DNA from: Bryobacterales bacterium
GTDB taxonomy: Bacteria; Acidobacteriota; Terriglobia; Bryobacterales; Bryobacteraceae
Direction: 5' to 3'
Assembly (NCBI GenBank): GCA_016789785.1
Contig: JAEUQE010000009.1
Location: 32,320-82,049, forward strand
Length of the DNA stretch: 49,730 nt
Under the pieces are notes generated by a model. That model was not told the DNA's origin and made no database searches. It saw only the letters and a list, made by a program, of their open reading frames with translations. Position numbers and translations under genes: made by a program. Of this stretch, positions 8,501 to 16,282 are shown piece after piece. Each line of letters begins with the position of its first letter. Within the stretch, counting starts at the first letter, position 1.

Positions 8501-10295
8501 TAAGGAAGTACAAGCGGCGCCTTCGTGTCAAAAGAGTTTTACTGCGGACACGGTAACACACGATTGCGTCGCGGCTGGATTCCCGATTCGTCTCGTGGCC
8601 CGTTACAGTACTCCGAGGAGTGATACAGTGTCAGCCAGCATCCAAGTCACGAACACGGGCCATGGCGCGTTTACGAAGCTAATGATCAGCACACTTGGGC
8701 TGCAGTTTCCTCAGTTCGATTACAGCAAGTCGAAAGTACAAGATGTGGGTATGGGTAATCCGGTCGGTTGGGGCAACTTTGTCACGGGAAGGTGGGCCAT
8801 TTGGCTAGATACTATTCTTGCAGATACTACCGTCGGCCCTTTTTGCGGTTGGTCCACGGTCTGCAAGAACCATTTGTACATCGGAGGTCTTTCTCCCCGT
8901 GAGAACAAGGTACGTCAATATAGCCTGCGGTTTAGCACAGAGTTTGCACAATCGGCCCTTCAATGGGTTCCAGAGGCATATCAGTGTTATCAAGACATAA
9001 ATCCTGCAGTGATCCAGTGGCCTGACCGCCGTCCAATCATGGAGTGGTTTATCGCCGAAGGCACAAAACGAAGTGCACTTAACCCAAGAGGGTATTTTCA
9101 GGATGCGCTATTGGATGCGCTCAATCCATCTATTTTCCGTCAAAGAGCGATTGCCTCAGCACAGAGGGTAGTAGATCTCATGAATGCACGACCGGTGAGG
9201 CCGCAAGGTGTGATTGTTTGGGATCTGGAAGGGCAAGAATTCAATCACGCCACTACTTACATTGGAGATCCCCGTGTATTCTCGTCTGGATATGCGCCGG
9301 AGATGAATGCTGTCGTGGATGACATGTTCAAACTGATCCGAGATGCTGGTTACCGTATAGGGGTAACGGTGCGCCCACAATATCTAGACTGGGGAAGTGT
9401 TCTTCCAAGCACTTGCCGCTATCATAGCAGTAATGAATTCAAGCAGTATTTTATCAAAGTAAATGGATGGTTCGGCGAGAAATTTTTTGCATGTTACGAT
9501 TCGGCAGGATTACAATGGTCTCTCATTCCAAATAGTAATGGGAACCAGACGTACTATAATCGGGATAACAATGCTGTATTGTCGCTGTTGCGTAGTAAGA
9601 TCCAGTATGCGAGACAACGTTGGGGAGCAACACTGTTTTATGTTGATTCGGCTGTCTGGGTAGCTGGGGCACCCTTAGATGCTGAGATCTTCAAGACGTT
9701 GCAGCGCGACTTCCCGGATATTCTTATGATACCGGAACAGGAGACACTGGATCATCTCGCAGCGACGATGCCCTTCACTGACCCCAGAAATGGGGGAGAC
9801 GCGAAATTCTCTCCCGTAACATGGCGGTGGGTGTATCCCCAAGGTGCGATGGGGATTCATATTGGTGACTGCCGAGGAAGCTGCTGGGATGGTTCTCAGT
9901 GGCATTTTAACGCCGGTATCAAGGTTGGGGACATCGCGATGTATGCACAACCGCAACAGATGTATGGTCCGCACCTGACGGCGATTGAGAATGCGATCCA
10001 ACAAGCGCAGCGAGAGAACTCTGTGGTGAATGTCACGAACCAGGTGACCGGACGAACTCACTCATTCAACGGCAGCCCGGCGACGACCCATACGTATCCG
10101 GTGAAGATGCGAGTCTATTTTGCGCGGTCGGCAGGGGAACTGGCGTCGAGCACTCTGTTCTGCGAGGCGGGGCAGTGGCTCGGAGAGAACAGTTGTACTT
10201 TGAATCTGCAAGGGATGACAGTGTTGCAAGTGCAGTACTACGACTTCACGAACCGCTATGTGAAGAGCGAGGCTGCGACGCCGTTTGCTCCGTAG
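5517..10295 (+). CDS. giant surface protein: BACON-like, 3 SLH, 7 Ig-like repeats, glycosidase-like barrel
   Basis: About 1592 residues. A signal-anchor (LPRVLVVILLSLLVSNFGLA) precedes a BACON-like domain (about 66-155, with CAWTARSNRSWIQ), three SLH domains (about 156-331, each with F.DVP...F..YI and a CxxxxxYC-type pair), seven Ig-like repeats (about 334-955) and a 640-residue C-terminal part. Ig repeats 3 to 5 are almost identical, with an 87-residue period. The C-terminal part is homologous to the protein at 46523-47440; shared blocks are WPDRRPI, NPRG, WDLEG, TYIGDPR, GVT.RPQ and PDIL.IP. Candidate acidic residues are D1236, E1238, D1377 and E1409. Role inferred: wall- or EPS-bound glycan hydrolase or binder. 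Start is uncertain: ATGs at 5517, 5550 and 5571 all lack a clear RBS; the reading frame extends upstream to 4953 but that part lies antisense to the GT4 gene. Its last 50 bases overlap the convergent acetyltransferase gene. Confidence 0.85.
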   Translation: MGAQYPEQLRSMGIGVFFMLLQHFRPLPGQLSPSISGTFLPRVLVVILLSLLVSNFGLAATTNAAPCTVTVSPAHVSAGASGIPATSIAVTGPASCAWTARSNRSWIQVQTAEGGTPGALRFAVQANPGTMPRVGVVEVGQSVVQVIQSGTTAATAFSDVPASHLFSDYIALMPLYAVSNGCEGTRYCSEAWTTRADMAQLIIRSLLGESFSYAPQPYFQDVPSTHPQFKYIQKMKELQITDGCSTVPNYCPSGLITRGQMSVFIVRAAMGNTFTTSAQRYFDDVPEGHIFFRFIQRMREMGITGGCTETAYCVNSLVSNGQMAAFLARGKALIGVSVTPASAALQAGQTVQLNAAVSGTANKEVVWSLNPQIGSISATGLYQAPAVTYVAQTVEVTARSKMDPFNPATVSLRINPPVQSQPPVTSVSVSVTPVSASVIAGETKQFTAAVTGSSNTAVTWRVMPAVGTVSASGLYTAPASVTAAQPVTIMATLVADSSKSGGVVLTVNPAPVVPAPAPAPVVSVTVSPTSASVTAGQTRQFAATVTGASNTAVTWSVMPALGSVSATGLYTAPANLVSAQTVTVRATSVADGTKSAGATVTVNPPAPVVSVSVTPATASVEAGQTRQFAATVTGASNTAVTWSVMPAVGSVSAAGLYTAPANLVSAQTVTVRATSVADGTKSAGASVTVNPPAPVVSVTVTPTTASVEAGQTRQFAATVTGASNTAVTWSVMPALGSVSASGLYTAPGNVVSAQTVTVKATSAADPSKSAAAMVSITPVLPAVSVTVTPGSATVQAGQTQALTATVSGASNTAVTWSLSPAVGSLATNGLTAVYAAPGVVSQAQTVEVQATSVADPSKGAKVLLSLVPLVTVTLAPTSVTLEPGQSRQFTATVAGTSNTAVTWSVQPAVGTITSSGLYTAPATVAADQTVEIRATSGSTASNVAAVGLKKPDAGSTVTFTTGPNGLQTLMVDGVNRNYVYGEGLLSYVWYKDAQGKEVQAAPSCQKSFTADTVTHDCVAAGFPIRLVARYSTPRSDTVSASIQVTNTGHGAFTKLMISTLGLQFPQFDYSKSKVQDVGMGNPVGWGNFVTGRWAIWLDTILADTTVGPFCGWSTVCKNHLYIGGLSPRENKVRQYSLRFSTEFAQSALQWVPEAYQCYQDINPAVIQWPDRRPIMEWFIAEGTKRSALNPRGYFQDALLDALNPSIFRQRAIASAQRVVDLMNARPVRPQGVIVWDLEGQEFNHATTYIGDPRVFSSGYAPEMNAVVDDMFKLIRDAGYRIGVTVRPQYLDWGSVLPSTCRYHSSNEFKQYFIKVNGWFGEKFFACYDSAGLQWSLIPNSNGNQTYYNRDNNAVLSLLRSKIQYARQRWGATLFYVDSAVWVAGAPLDAEIFKTLQRDFPDILMIPEQETLDHLAATMPFTDPRNGGDAKFSPVTWRWVYPQGAMGIHIGDCRGSCWDGSQWHFNAGIKVGDIAMYAQPQQMYGPHLTAIENAIQQAQRENSVVNVTNQVTGRTHSFNGSPATTHTYPVKMRVYFARSAGELASSTLFCEAGQWLGENSCTLNLQGMTVLQVQYYDFTNRYVKSEAATPFAP
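7084..7870 (+). repeat. near-identical tandem Ig-repeat DNA, 261-bp period
   Basis: Within the giant protein gene, long stretches recur with a 261-base step: for example CTTAGTAAGTGCACAGACGG starts at 7241 and again at 7502, with almost unchanged sequence around it. The third unit, ending near 7840, is more diverged. Such identity at DNA level points to recent duplication or gene conversion and allows repeat-number changes between strains. Confidence 0.85.
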
Positions 10296-10842
10296 TCCGA
10301 AGCTGACGACGGGCGACGAAGACGGCAGGATTGCCAGCGTGGATCTCCCAGGCGGGGATGTCTCGGGAGATCACGCTCCCGGCGGCGGCGATGGCACCTT
10401 CCGCGATCGTGACACCGGGGCAGATTAGGGCTCTGGCGGCGACCCATCCACCATCGCCCACCGTGATCGGCTTGGCCATGAGGCCGAAGGCAGGATCGGT
10501 CCAGTCGTGATTGCCAGTGCAGAAGTAGGCGCCCTGGGAGATGCAGACATTGGCTCCGAGGCGGACCTCCGCCAGATTGTCGATCCAGGCATCCTCGCCG
10601 ATCCAGGTGTTGTCACCGACCGTGAGTTTCCATGGGTACTTGACTCGAACGCCTGGCTTGATGACGACGCCCCGACCGATGGTTGCACCGAAGGCCCGGA
10701 GCAGAAAGACCCGCAATCCGGCCGATGGGAGCATTGCGCAGCGTAGCAATGGCAGTCCGAAAAAGAACCAAGCGGCTTGGATCCACCGGGACCTGCCGGG
10801 CTGATACCAGCGATTGTCGAAAGTGGAGAGGTCGACGGTCAT
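10246..10842 (-). CDS. WcaF-like left-handed beta-helix acetyltransferase
   Basis: A 198-residue acyltransferase of the hexapeptide-repeat family, expected to O-acetylate a sugar of the EPS repeat unit using acetyl-CoA. It has the hydrophobic N-terminal helix (WIQAAWFFFGLPLLRC), the repeat coils (IGRGVVIKPGVRVKYP, IGEDAWIDNLAEVRLG), the catalytic-loop block GNHDWTDP with the conserved His, and the closing coils (VAARALICPGVTIAEGAIAAAGSV and AGNPAVFV). It resembles the WcaF/colanic acid group. The ATG overlaps the stop of the upstream hypothetical gene by four bases (ATGA). It is the last gene of the long minus-strand run; its 3' end overlaps that of the giant protein gene by 50 bases. Confidence 0.9.
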   Translation of the reverse strand: MTVDLSTFDNRWYQPGRSRWIQAAWFFFGLPLLRCAMLPSAGLRVFLLRAFGATIGRGVVIKPGVRVKYPWKLTVGDNTWIGEDAWIDNLAEVRLGANVCISQGAYFCTGNHDWTDPAFGLMAKPITVGDGGWVAARALICPGVTIAEGAIAAAGSVISRDIPAWEIHAGNPAVFVARRQLRTTEQTASQPRSSHSGS

Positions 10843-11435
10843 AGGAGCTCTCTCCTCGTGCCAAGATGAGTCTTGGAACTGCCAGTCCGGGAGTCAGAGC
10901 CTCCGGTTTGGTCTTGGGAGCTTTCGCAAAATGCTGAAAAATCAGCTACGTTAACGATGGTGTGAATGGATCGTGCCGCTGCGACCCGGTTGAGAAAAGA
11001 AGGCACCGCAACTCCCCGGCGCCGCAGCATTTCGCTCAGATGCCTGGCGATGCGGGTAATGTGATCCGCGTGTCTCGCTTGCAGGAGTTCCAGATCCTGC
11101 AGGGAAGCCAAAGCCGTCCGGTCCGGCGCGACCGTAGGCGCAGTGACAATGGTACGAGCACATTGTCTGCGAATCCAACCAATGTACTGAAACGCCCAGA
11201 TGAAATGGATCAAATGAAGGACCAGCTTGCGTTCGACTCCATCCACCGGTTGAATTTCCTCCAGACACCGCCGGTTGAGCGCCTGATAGGAGGCCGAGTT
11301 TATGCGGGTGTCCGGGACGTGTGAGGCGCGGATCGAGTCTGCAAAGGATGGAATTGCGAGCAGAGCGAGTGTGGTTCTGTCGAACGAAGACAGCCTGGCG
11401 GGTTTGGCGGAACGGGTACGCTTGGAACGAGACAT
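10839..11435 (-). CDS. hypothetical protein in EPS operon
   Basis: A 198-residue cytoplasmic protein with no family I can name. The start at 11435 is chosen over the in-frame ATG at 11468 because GGGAG lies five bases upstream. The N-terminus is basic (MSRSKRTRSAKPARLSS); the middle has a helical block (ALNRRCLEEIQPVDGVERKL, then LVLHLIHFIWAFQYIGWIRR) that loosely recalls small helical Acidobacteriota proteins with a P...E..LV...A...WR.RR pattern, but this is a memory-based resemblance only. The C-terminus is polar and looks disordered. It is translationally coupled to the acetyltransferase gene. Confidence 0.6.
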   Translation of the reverse strand: MSRSKRTRSAKPARLSSFDRTTLALLAIPSFADSIRASHVPDTRINSASYQALNRRCLEEIQPVDGVERKLVLHLIHFIWAFQYIGWIRRQCARTIVTAPTVAPDRTALASLQDLELLQARHADHITRIARHLSEMLRRRGVAVPSFLNRVAAARSIHTIVNVADFSAFCESSQDQTGGSDSRTGSSKTHLGTRRELL

Positions 11436-11481
11436 GGGAACTCCCTGATTTGGATTTCGCCGTGACACGGCGCTGGAGGGC

Positions 11482-11503
11482 GGTTCGCCATAGCAGGCGA
11501 ACC
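11482..11503. repeat. perfect 8-bp stem palindrome
   Basis: GGTTCGCC, six-base loop, GGCGAACC. It sits in the 246-base gap upstream of the hypothetical gene at 10839-11435. There is no T-run, so it is unlikely to be a classical terminator; a REP-like element or mRNA leader hairpin is possible. The rest of the gap shows nothing clear. Confidence 0.5.
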
Positions 11504-11681
11504 ACAGTAACTCCTATCCTCAAGATAGAATCCAAGGGTTGCGGGATTGTGGTTGTGGGGACTGGGCGAGAGGCGAGCGAGGAGCGTAACGGCAGGTGTA
11601 TCAGCGGGTTAGGGAGGATAAGGCGGGCTGAGAAAAAATTCTACAAGGCTGTGATCGTTTTCATGAAGGATCAAAAGAACG

Positions 11682-12911
11682 TCAAGAGATCGACTGAACC
11701 GAGTGGCAGAACTGCCGAGCGATGACGGGCCATGTGTAGTTCCGTTCGATGAGACTTCGGGCGGCATGGCAACGGACTTCGCGCCTAGCGGAGGGTTCCG
11801 AAAGCGAAGCAGCGAGCGCCTCTTCGAGTTGCTTCTGGTCTGGCTCAATCTCCCAGCCGCATCCATGGGCTGCAGCCTGGGGAAAGTAACAGGTACGGGT
11901 GAGCAGGGTTGGCAGACCGGAGGCGAGGGCCTCCAGGACTGCGACGCTGAAGCCCTCGGAGTAAGAGGGCAAAAGGAAGAGATAGGCGGCAGCGAGGGCC
12001 GACCATTTCATTTCTGCATTCAGCATTCCCGTAAAGCAAGTTTGTGAAGCGATGCCAGAATCTTGGACCAAGCGCTCCAAGGCCGCGCGAGTCCCTTCGG
12101 AATCGGGACCAGCCAGGACAAGCACTGTATCTGGAAAGCTGCGGGCCAACTTGGCCCATGCCTGGCAAAGAAGATGAACGCCTTTTTTGGGGTGCAGCCG
12201 TCCCAAAAAGAGCAGCAGGCGGCGACCACGAAGGTGAGGGTGTAAACCGAGGAACGGCTCGGGGCTTTGTGCTTCGGGAATTACCACACCGTTGGGCACT
12301 TCCATGATAGGGGGCGTGAGACCCAGAGTGCGGTACTGGTCAGATTCCGCCGCAGTCAGTGACCGCAAGAAACAGGACTGTTGGAGATTTGCCTTCTCGA
12401 TCAGATGCCAGTAAACCTGCTTCATGATGCGGTTCTGACGCAGAGCCCAAGGCTCCAGCATTCCATGGGCGGCCACGACATAGGGGATTTGATACTTTCG
12501 GCAAAGGCGTGCGGTAACCGCACAATGTTCCTGCCAGATGCCGTGAATCTGCACGATCGTGGCCGAGCGGAGAATCGCTTCGAGCGGAGTCCGAATGGCC
12601 TCGGGAAGCACCCACCGGCTGGCGCCTAAAGGGAGTGTTTGCAGCGGATAAGCGGGTGTTACCGGAATGGACTCATCCCGGCGGACAAATGCGACAAGAG
12701 TTGTGTTCCACCCGGTATGTTCGACGATTGCGCGAGAGAAGAGCGGTAGCGAGGTACTGACTCCACCGTATCGAGGATCGAGATGGGACAGAACATTGAC
12801 GAGATGAGGCTTTGGCAAGGAGGGAGGATATTGGCGGATAGCTATTTCAGAAGGCCAGAAAAGCGAAGCGCCTGGCGCAAACCTCGGATCGGGTCGGTAC
12901 GGGCGCGCCAA
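11682..12911 (-). CDS. glycosyltransferase family 4
   Basis: A GT-B retaining glycosyltransferase of up to 409 residues, acting at the cytoplasmic membrane face. It shows the N-terminal PHLVNVLSHLDPRYGGVS glycine loop, the acceptor-domain VVAAHGMLEPWA, the LLLFLGRLHPKKGVHLL motif that opens the C-terminal domain, and the EX7E element in SYSEGFSVAVLEALASG. The ATG at 12911 would overlap the upstream GT4 gene by 70 bases; an in-frame TTG at 12818 gives 378 residues beginning just before the first beta strand and may be the true start. Neither has a convincing RBS. Substrate unknown. Confidence 0.9.
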   Translation of the reverse strand: MARPYRPDPRFAPGASLFWPSEIAIRQYPPSLPKPHLVNVLSHLDPRYGGVSTSLPLFSRAIVEHTGWNTTLVAFVRRDESIPVTPAYPLQTLPLGASRWVLPEAIRTPLEAILRSATIVQIHGIWQEHCAVTARLCRKYQIPYVVAAHGMLEPWALRQNRIMKQVYWHLIEKANLQQSCFLRSLTAAESDQYRTLGLTPPIMEVPNGVVIPEAQSPEPFLGLHPHLRGRRLLLFLGRLHPKKGVHLLCQAWAKLARSFPDTVLVLAGPDSEGTRAALERLVQDSGIASQTCFTGMLNAEMKWSALAAAYLFLLPSYSEGFSVAVLEALASGLPTLLTRTCYFPQAAAHGCGWEIEPDQKQLEEALAASLSEPSARREVRCHAARSLIERNYTWPVIARQFCHSVQSIS

Positions 12912-13996
12912 GCCGCAAGCACTCCGGGGCTAGCCGCTTTCAGGCGATCGACATTCGCGGGATCGGTGGCGCGGAGCAACGCAGTTACAAGCCCATCCAG
13001 ACTTCCAGACGGAAACAGGTATCCGTTGTGATCTTCCTGAACAAGGTCGGCCGCGGCACCAACCACATCACTGCAAACCAGGGCGCAGTGAACCGCCGCT
13101 TCCGTAACTACGACTCCCCAGGGCTCATAACTGCTTGGGAGGACTAAGACGTCCGATGCCGCGTAAAAAGACGCCAAGACAGACGGGTCATTAATAAACC
13201 CGGTAAAGTGCACACGCGACATCGGCCGACGTGCTACTTCCTCTTCGAGCGCCGCCTGGAGTGGCCCGCCACCAGCGAAGACCAGGTGCCACTCGGGCCG
13301 CCGGTCCTGGATGCGAGAAAAGGCTTCGAGCAGCAACTCGGGTCGCTTCACGCCTGTGAGGCGTCCTGAGAACAGGAGTATCCGCTTGGTGCTGGCTAAT
13401 CCCAACCGGCACTTCGCAGTGTTCGCCACCGTGGCAGAAACCCCGGCCAGTTGGTGGTAATCTGCCTCGTAAGGAAACGGGAACATCCGCTCCGAGGGCA
13501 CACCATAGGAAGAAAAGTACTCCTGGCCCCTGACGCCACAATACATCACCCCGCTCGCCTGCGCCAGGACATAAGGCAGTGTGACTCGTTTGAGCCACCG
13601 TTTCCAGCCACGAACTACATCCGCGCGACTGTTACTGTCACCGAATATGAAGCAGGGGATGCGATTTGCGCCCGTCCAAGCGAGTATTCGCAGCCTGCCG
13701 GTATCGTTGTAGCCGCCCAGGACAACCGCTTGAATCTGGTGGTCCCGCAACCAGCGGGTCATCTGACCACCCTTTTTCCACTCCTGGAGTAGCGGGCGGC
13801 CGGCACCATCGTGTCCTCTCCCGAAATAGACGGGCTTCAGTTCCGGATCGACTTTCAATTTCCAGGGAGCGTTGCTCGTGTTATGAGTGAACAGACTGTA
13901 TAAGTCGACCTCTGGGAACTCCCGCGCGATCCTGCGGTGCAGGACGAGCCGGTAGGGAGTTACCGAATCAAAGATGATCGCGATCCGTACCGGCAC
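12842..13996 (-). CDS. glycosyltransferase family 4
   Basis: A GT-B glycosyltransferase of about 384 residues. Key elements are the N-terminal VRIAIIFDSVTPYRLVLH strand-loop, ILLFSGRLTGVKRPELLLEA, WHLVFAGGGPL and the EX7E motif SYEPWGVVVTEA. The start is uncertain: GTG at 13996 follows the stop of the polymerase gene by a few bases and removes an overlap, whereas the in-frame ATG at 14044 would add 16 residues that read into the polymerase gene. It lies directly downstream of the Wzy-like polymerase gene. Sugar specificity unknown. Confidence 0.9.
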   Translation of the reverse strand: MPVRIAIIFDSVTPYRLVLHRRIAREFPEVDLYSLFTHNTSNAPWKLKVDPELKPVYFGRGHDGAGRPLLQEWKKGGQMTRWLRDHQIQAVVLGGYNDTGRLRILAWTGANRIPCFIFGDSNSRADVVRGWKRWLKRVTLPYVLAQASGVMYCGVRGQEYFSSYGVPSERMFPFPYEADYHQLAGVSATVANTAKCRLGLASTKRILLFSGRLTGVKRPELLLEAFSRIQDRRPEWHLVFAGGGPLQAALEEEVARRPMSRVHFTGFINDPSVLASFYAASDVLVLPSSYEPWGVVVTEAAVHCALVCSDVVGAAADLVQEDHNGYLFPSGSLDGLVTALLRATDPANVDRLKAASPGVLAAWRARTDPIRGLRQALRFSGLLK

Positions 13997-14001
13997 GTGT
14001 G

Positions 14002-15282
14002 CTACGCGGCCGCGGGAATCCTTGCCCGGCGCCATACATACCAAGTGGGGAGTGACAAGATGACCAGGCGAAAGATGACGGCCTCACCACTTTGGGTGAC
14101 CAGATACACTGAAAGTGCGCAGAGGATTACGAACTGGGTTGACCAGGCACCACCCTGCTCTACGGCCAAACGCCAAGTGCGGCTATACATGTAGCCGATT
14201 CCCAGCAGAACCGGTAGGAAACCCCAACTGAACTCGACCCATAAGTCTGCGATCATTGCAGCGGCGGCTCCTGGCACCTCTGACCAGCCCATGATCGATT
14301 CCATCCCTGGCAATGCAACCCCGGCATTGTATTCCAGGGCCTCCAGTCCGACATCCGCATATTTGTTGGGCCACAATTGCCTCGGTATTGGTCTGACAAG
14401 TACCTGCGCAAGGTAACGTCTCCCCCAGTAAAAATAGCCCACCTGCTTTGCTGTCGTGATGCATCCTACTCCGAAGATGTACTCGTTTGCCGCCGACGCG
14501 GAAGTAACGGTCTCCGCCACATTGAAATCTAACGACTCAAGATCTGACCCGATATAGATTGAGCCGCGATTTGAGACCAAGAACAACATGAGCAGGCCAA
14601 CACCAATGCCAACGCTCAGCGCTAGCATGAGTGGAGGGCGTGTTCGGCGAGCGAGATACCATGACATCCCGATTGTCAGGAACAGTACAAATGTAGGTCC
14701 GCGCCTTGCACCAAGAATCGCCTGAGCCAACCAGGGTACCGCAAATGCAGCAACAGATAGCGTCCACCGCCACGTGCGGCGGGCGTATCCTTCCGGAGAT
14801 AGCAGTAAGAGTAAGGCGACGAGAAGGAGATATACCGCATCTCGGATATATCCATACTCGCTCCACCCAGAGCTGTACGCCCGACTATATGTGGCAACGA
14901 GTCCACCAGCGTTCTGTATAGTGAACAGCCAGGCGAGGAATCCTATGGCACCTATCCAGTACGCCCCATGTTGAACGAGGACCGTCGAGAACATCACGTG
15001 CGTCCGCGTGTGGGCACGGGAGGTGGACCCTAAAAGAAGGCCCAGAAATAGGCTGACCAATCCGAGAATGACAAGGGTTTGAGCGAAGAGCGCCTGCTCG
15101 GTCGTCACATATGTGAAAAGCTCTTCGCTATGGAGTAACTGATACGGCAGATAGACGTATACGAATAGGCACAGGGTGGAGAGCAACAGAGCAGGATGGA
15201 ATACATCCCGTGATTGCACGTATGCCAACAAGGCTCCGCTAATGCAAACCGCTACCGTAATCCAAATCAAGGTGTCGAACAT
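14002..15282 (-). CDS. Wzy-like O-antigen/EPS polymerase
   Basis: A polytopic inner-membrane protein of 426 residues with about 10-12 hydrophobic segments (for example LIWITVAVCISGALLAYV, LVILGLVSLFLGLLLG, AVYLLLVALLLLLSPEG, LMLALSVGIGVGLLMLFLV). Length, topology and the large polar loop in the second half (VRPIPRQLWPNKY) fit the oligosaccharide repeat-unit polymerase family, which joins lipid-linked repeat units at the periplasmic face. The start ATG 15282 is preferred over 15342 because it opens directly into a transmembrane helix. Sequence in this family is poorly conserved, so the call rests mainly on topology and on the EPS context. No Wzx flippase is visible in the window. Confidence 0.8.
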   Translation of the reverse strand: MFDTLIWITVAVCISGALLAYVQSRDVFHPALLLSTLCLFVYVYLPYQLLHSEELFTYVTTEQALFAQTLVILGLVSLFLGLLLGSTSRAHTRTHVMFSTVLVQHGAYWIGAIGFLAWLFTIQNAGGLVATYSRAYSSGWSEYGYIRDAVYLLLVALLLLLSPEGYARRTWRWTLSVAAFAVPWLAQAILGARRGPTFVLFLTIGMSWYLARRTRPPLMLALSVGIGVGLLMLFLVSNRGSIYIGSDLESLDFNVAETVTSASAANEYIFGVGCITTAKQVGYFYWGRRYLAQVLVRPIPRQLWPNKYADVGLEALEYNAGVALPGMESIMGWSEVPGAAAAMIADLWVEFSWGFLPVLLGIGYMYSRTWRLAVEQGGAWSTQFVILCALSVYLVTQSGEAVIFRLVILSLPTWYVWRRARIPAAA

Positions 15283-15357
15283 TGATTCTGCGCCAAAGAT
15301 CTCCTGACCGGTGTTGTGCAGACCGTGTTGTGCGACCGCCACTTATATGAGATGCTG

Positions 15358-16128
15358 TCATCCGGCACAAAACGAATACACAGAGGGGCCCAGATCCCGA
15401 TTGACGCGGTAGCCACTACGAATGATAAAGTCATGCAGCACGGCAGCCCGCAGGCCCCGACTCTCCAATATCGATTCGTGGAACTCCAATGCCAAGTGCC
15501 TGATAATACCTTTGCAGAGGACCTCACCAGCTTCCATAAAAACATCGTACTCCGCACCCTCGATATCCACCTTCATGAGATCGCAGTGATCGACCTTTGC
15601 CCTAACGAACAGGTCGGCCATCGTAACGCTTTCGACTCGCTCCGTCGGCAAGGAATATTTGGTCTGCCGGAACAATGTAGATGCGCCGGTGTTTACATCG
15701 GGAGAAAGAGAGAGGTTCATTTCACCTGTCTTGCCTGAGACAAGGCATTTCAGAAGACGTACATTGTGGCACCGATTGATGTCGAGATTGGCCTGAATCA
15801 CTGGTTGCAGACGGGACTGTGGTTCGATCGCAACCACTATTCCCTGCGCTCCAACGCACCGGGAGGCAAGAACAGAAAAGTAGCCCTCATTTGCGCCTAT
15901 GTCGATAAACACCCCGTTGCTTGGGAGGTACGTATCAAGAACCATCTTCATTCGTGGCTCATAATCACCGTCCAGAATGGCGGCCCCAAAATTGGAGACA
16001 GGATTGATGAAGAACGTTCCATTTGGTGTGGATACCATGCGGCGCTTATTCAAGCCGCACAGCGTCGCGACGACGGAGGCCAGCGCAGCGGGGCGAAGTT
16101 TAAGAAGATGCCTTGCGAGTGTTGTCAT
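15358..16128 (-). CDS. FkbM-family methyltransferase
   Basis: An S-adenosylmethionine-dependent O-methyltransferase of about 256 residues, expected to methylate a sugar hydroxyl of the EPS. The SAM-binding motif I is VFIDIGANEGYFSVLAS, followed by VVAIEPQSRLQPVIQANL and the FkbM hallmark LMKVDIEGAEYDVF. ATG 16128 is chosen over the upstream in-frame GTG at 16185. It is one of four FkbM genes in the window. Regiochemistry and substrate cannot be inferred. Confidence 0.9.
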   Translation of the reverse strand: MTTLARHLLKLRPAALASVVATLCGLNKRRMVSTPNGTFFINPVSNFGAAILDGDYEPRMKMVLDTYLPSNGVFIDIGANEGYFSVLASRCVGAQGIVVAIEPQSRLQPVIQANLDINRCHNVRLLKCLVSGKTGEMNLSLSPDVNTGASTLFRQTKYSLPTERVESVTMADLFVRAKVDHCDLMKVDIEGAEYDVFMEAGEVLCKGIIRHLALEFHESILESRGLRAAVLHDFIIRSGYRVNRDLGPSVYSFCAG

Positions 16129-16282
16129 ATTGGAGACAGAGAGTATGCTTTGAGGGGATCCATTATGTTCCGGCGTGGGTCTCACGAAATGACTGCATGG
16201 GCGTAATCACCATTTTTGCTACCACTGATGGAGACTGAGGAGACTTGTTACAAACGGATAGGTATCAGATCATTGCAGACAA

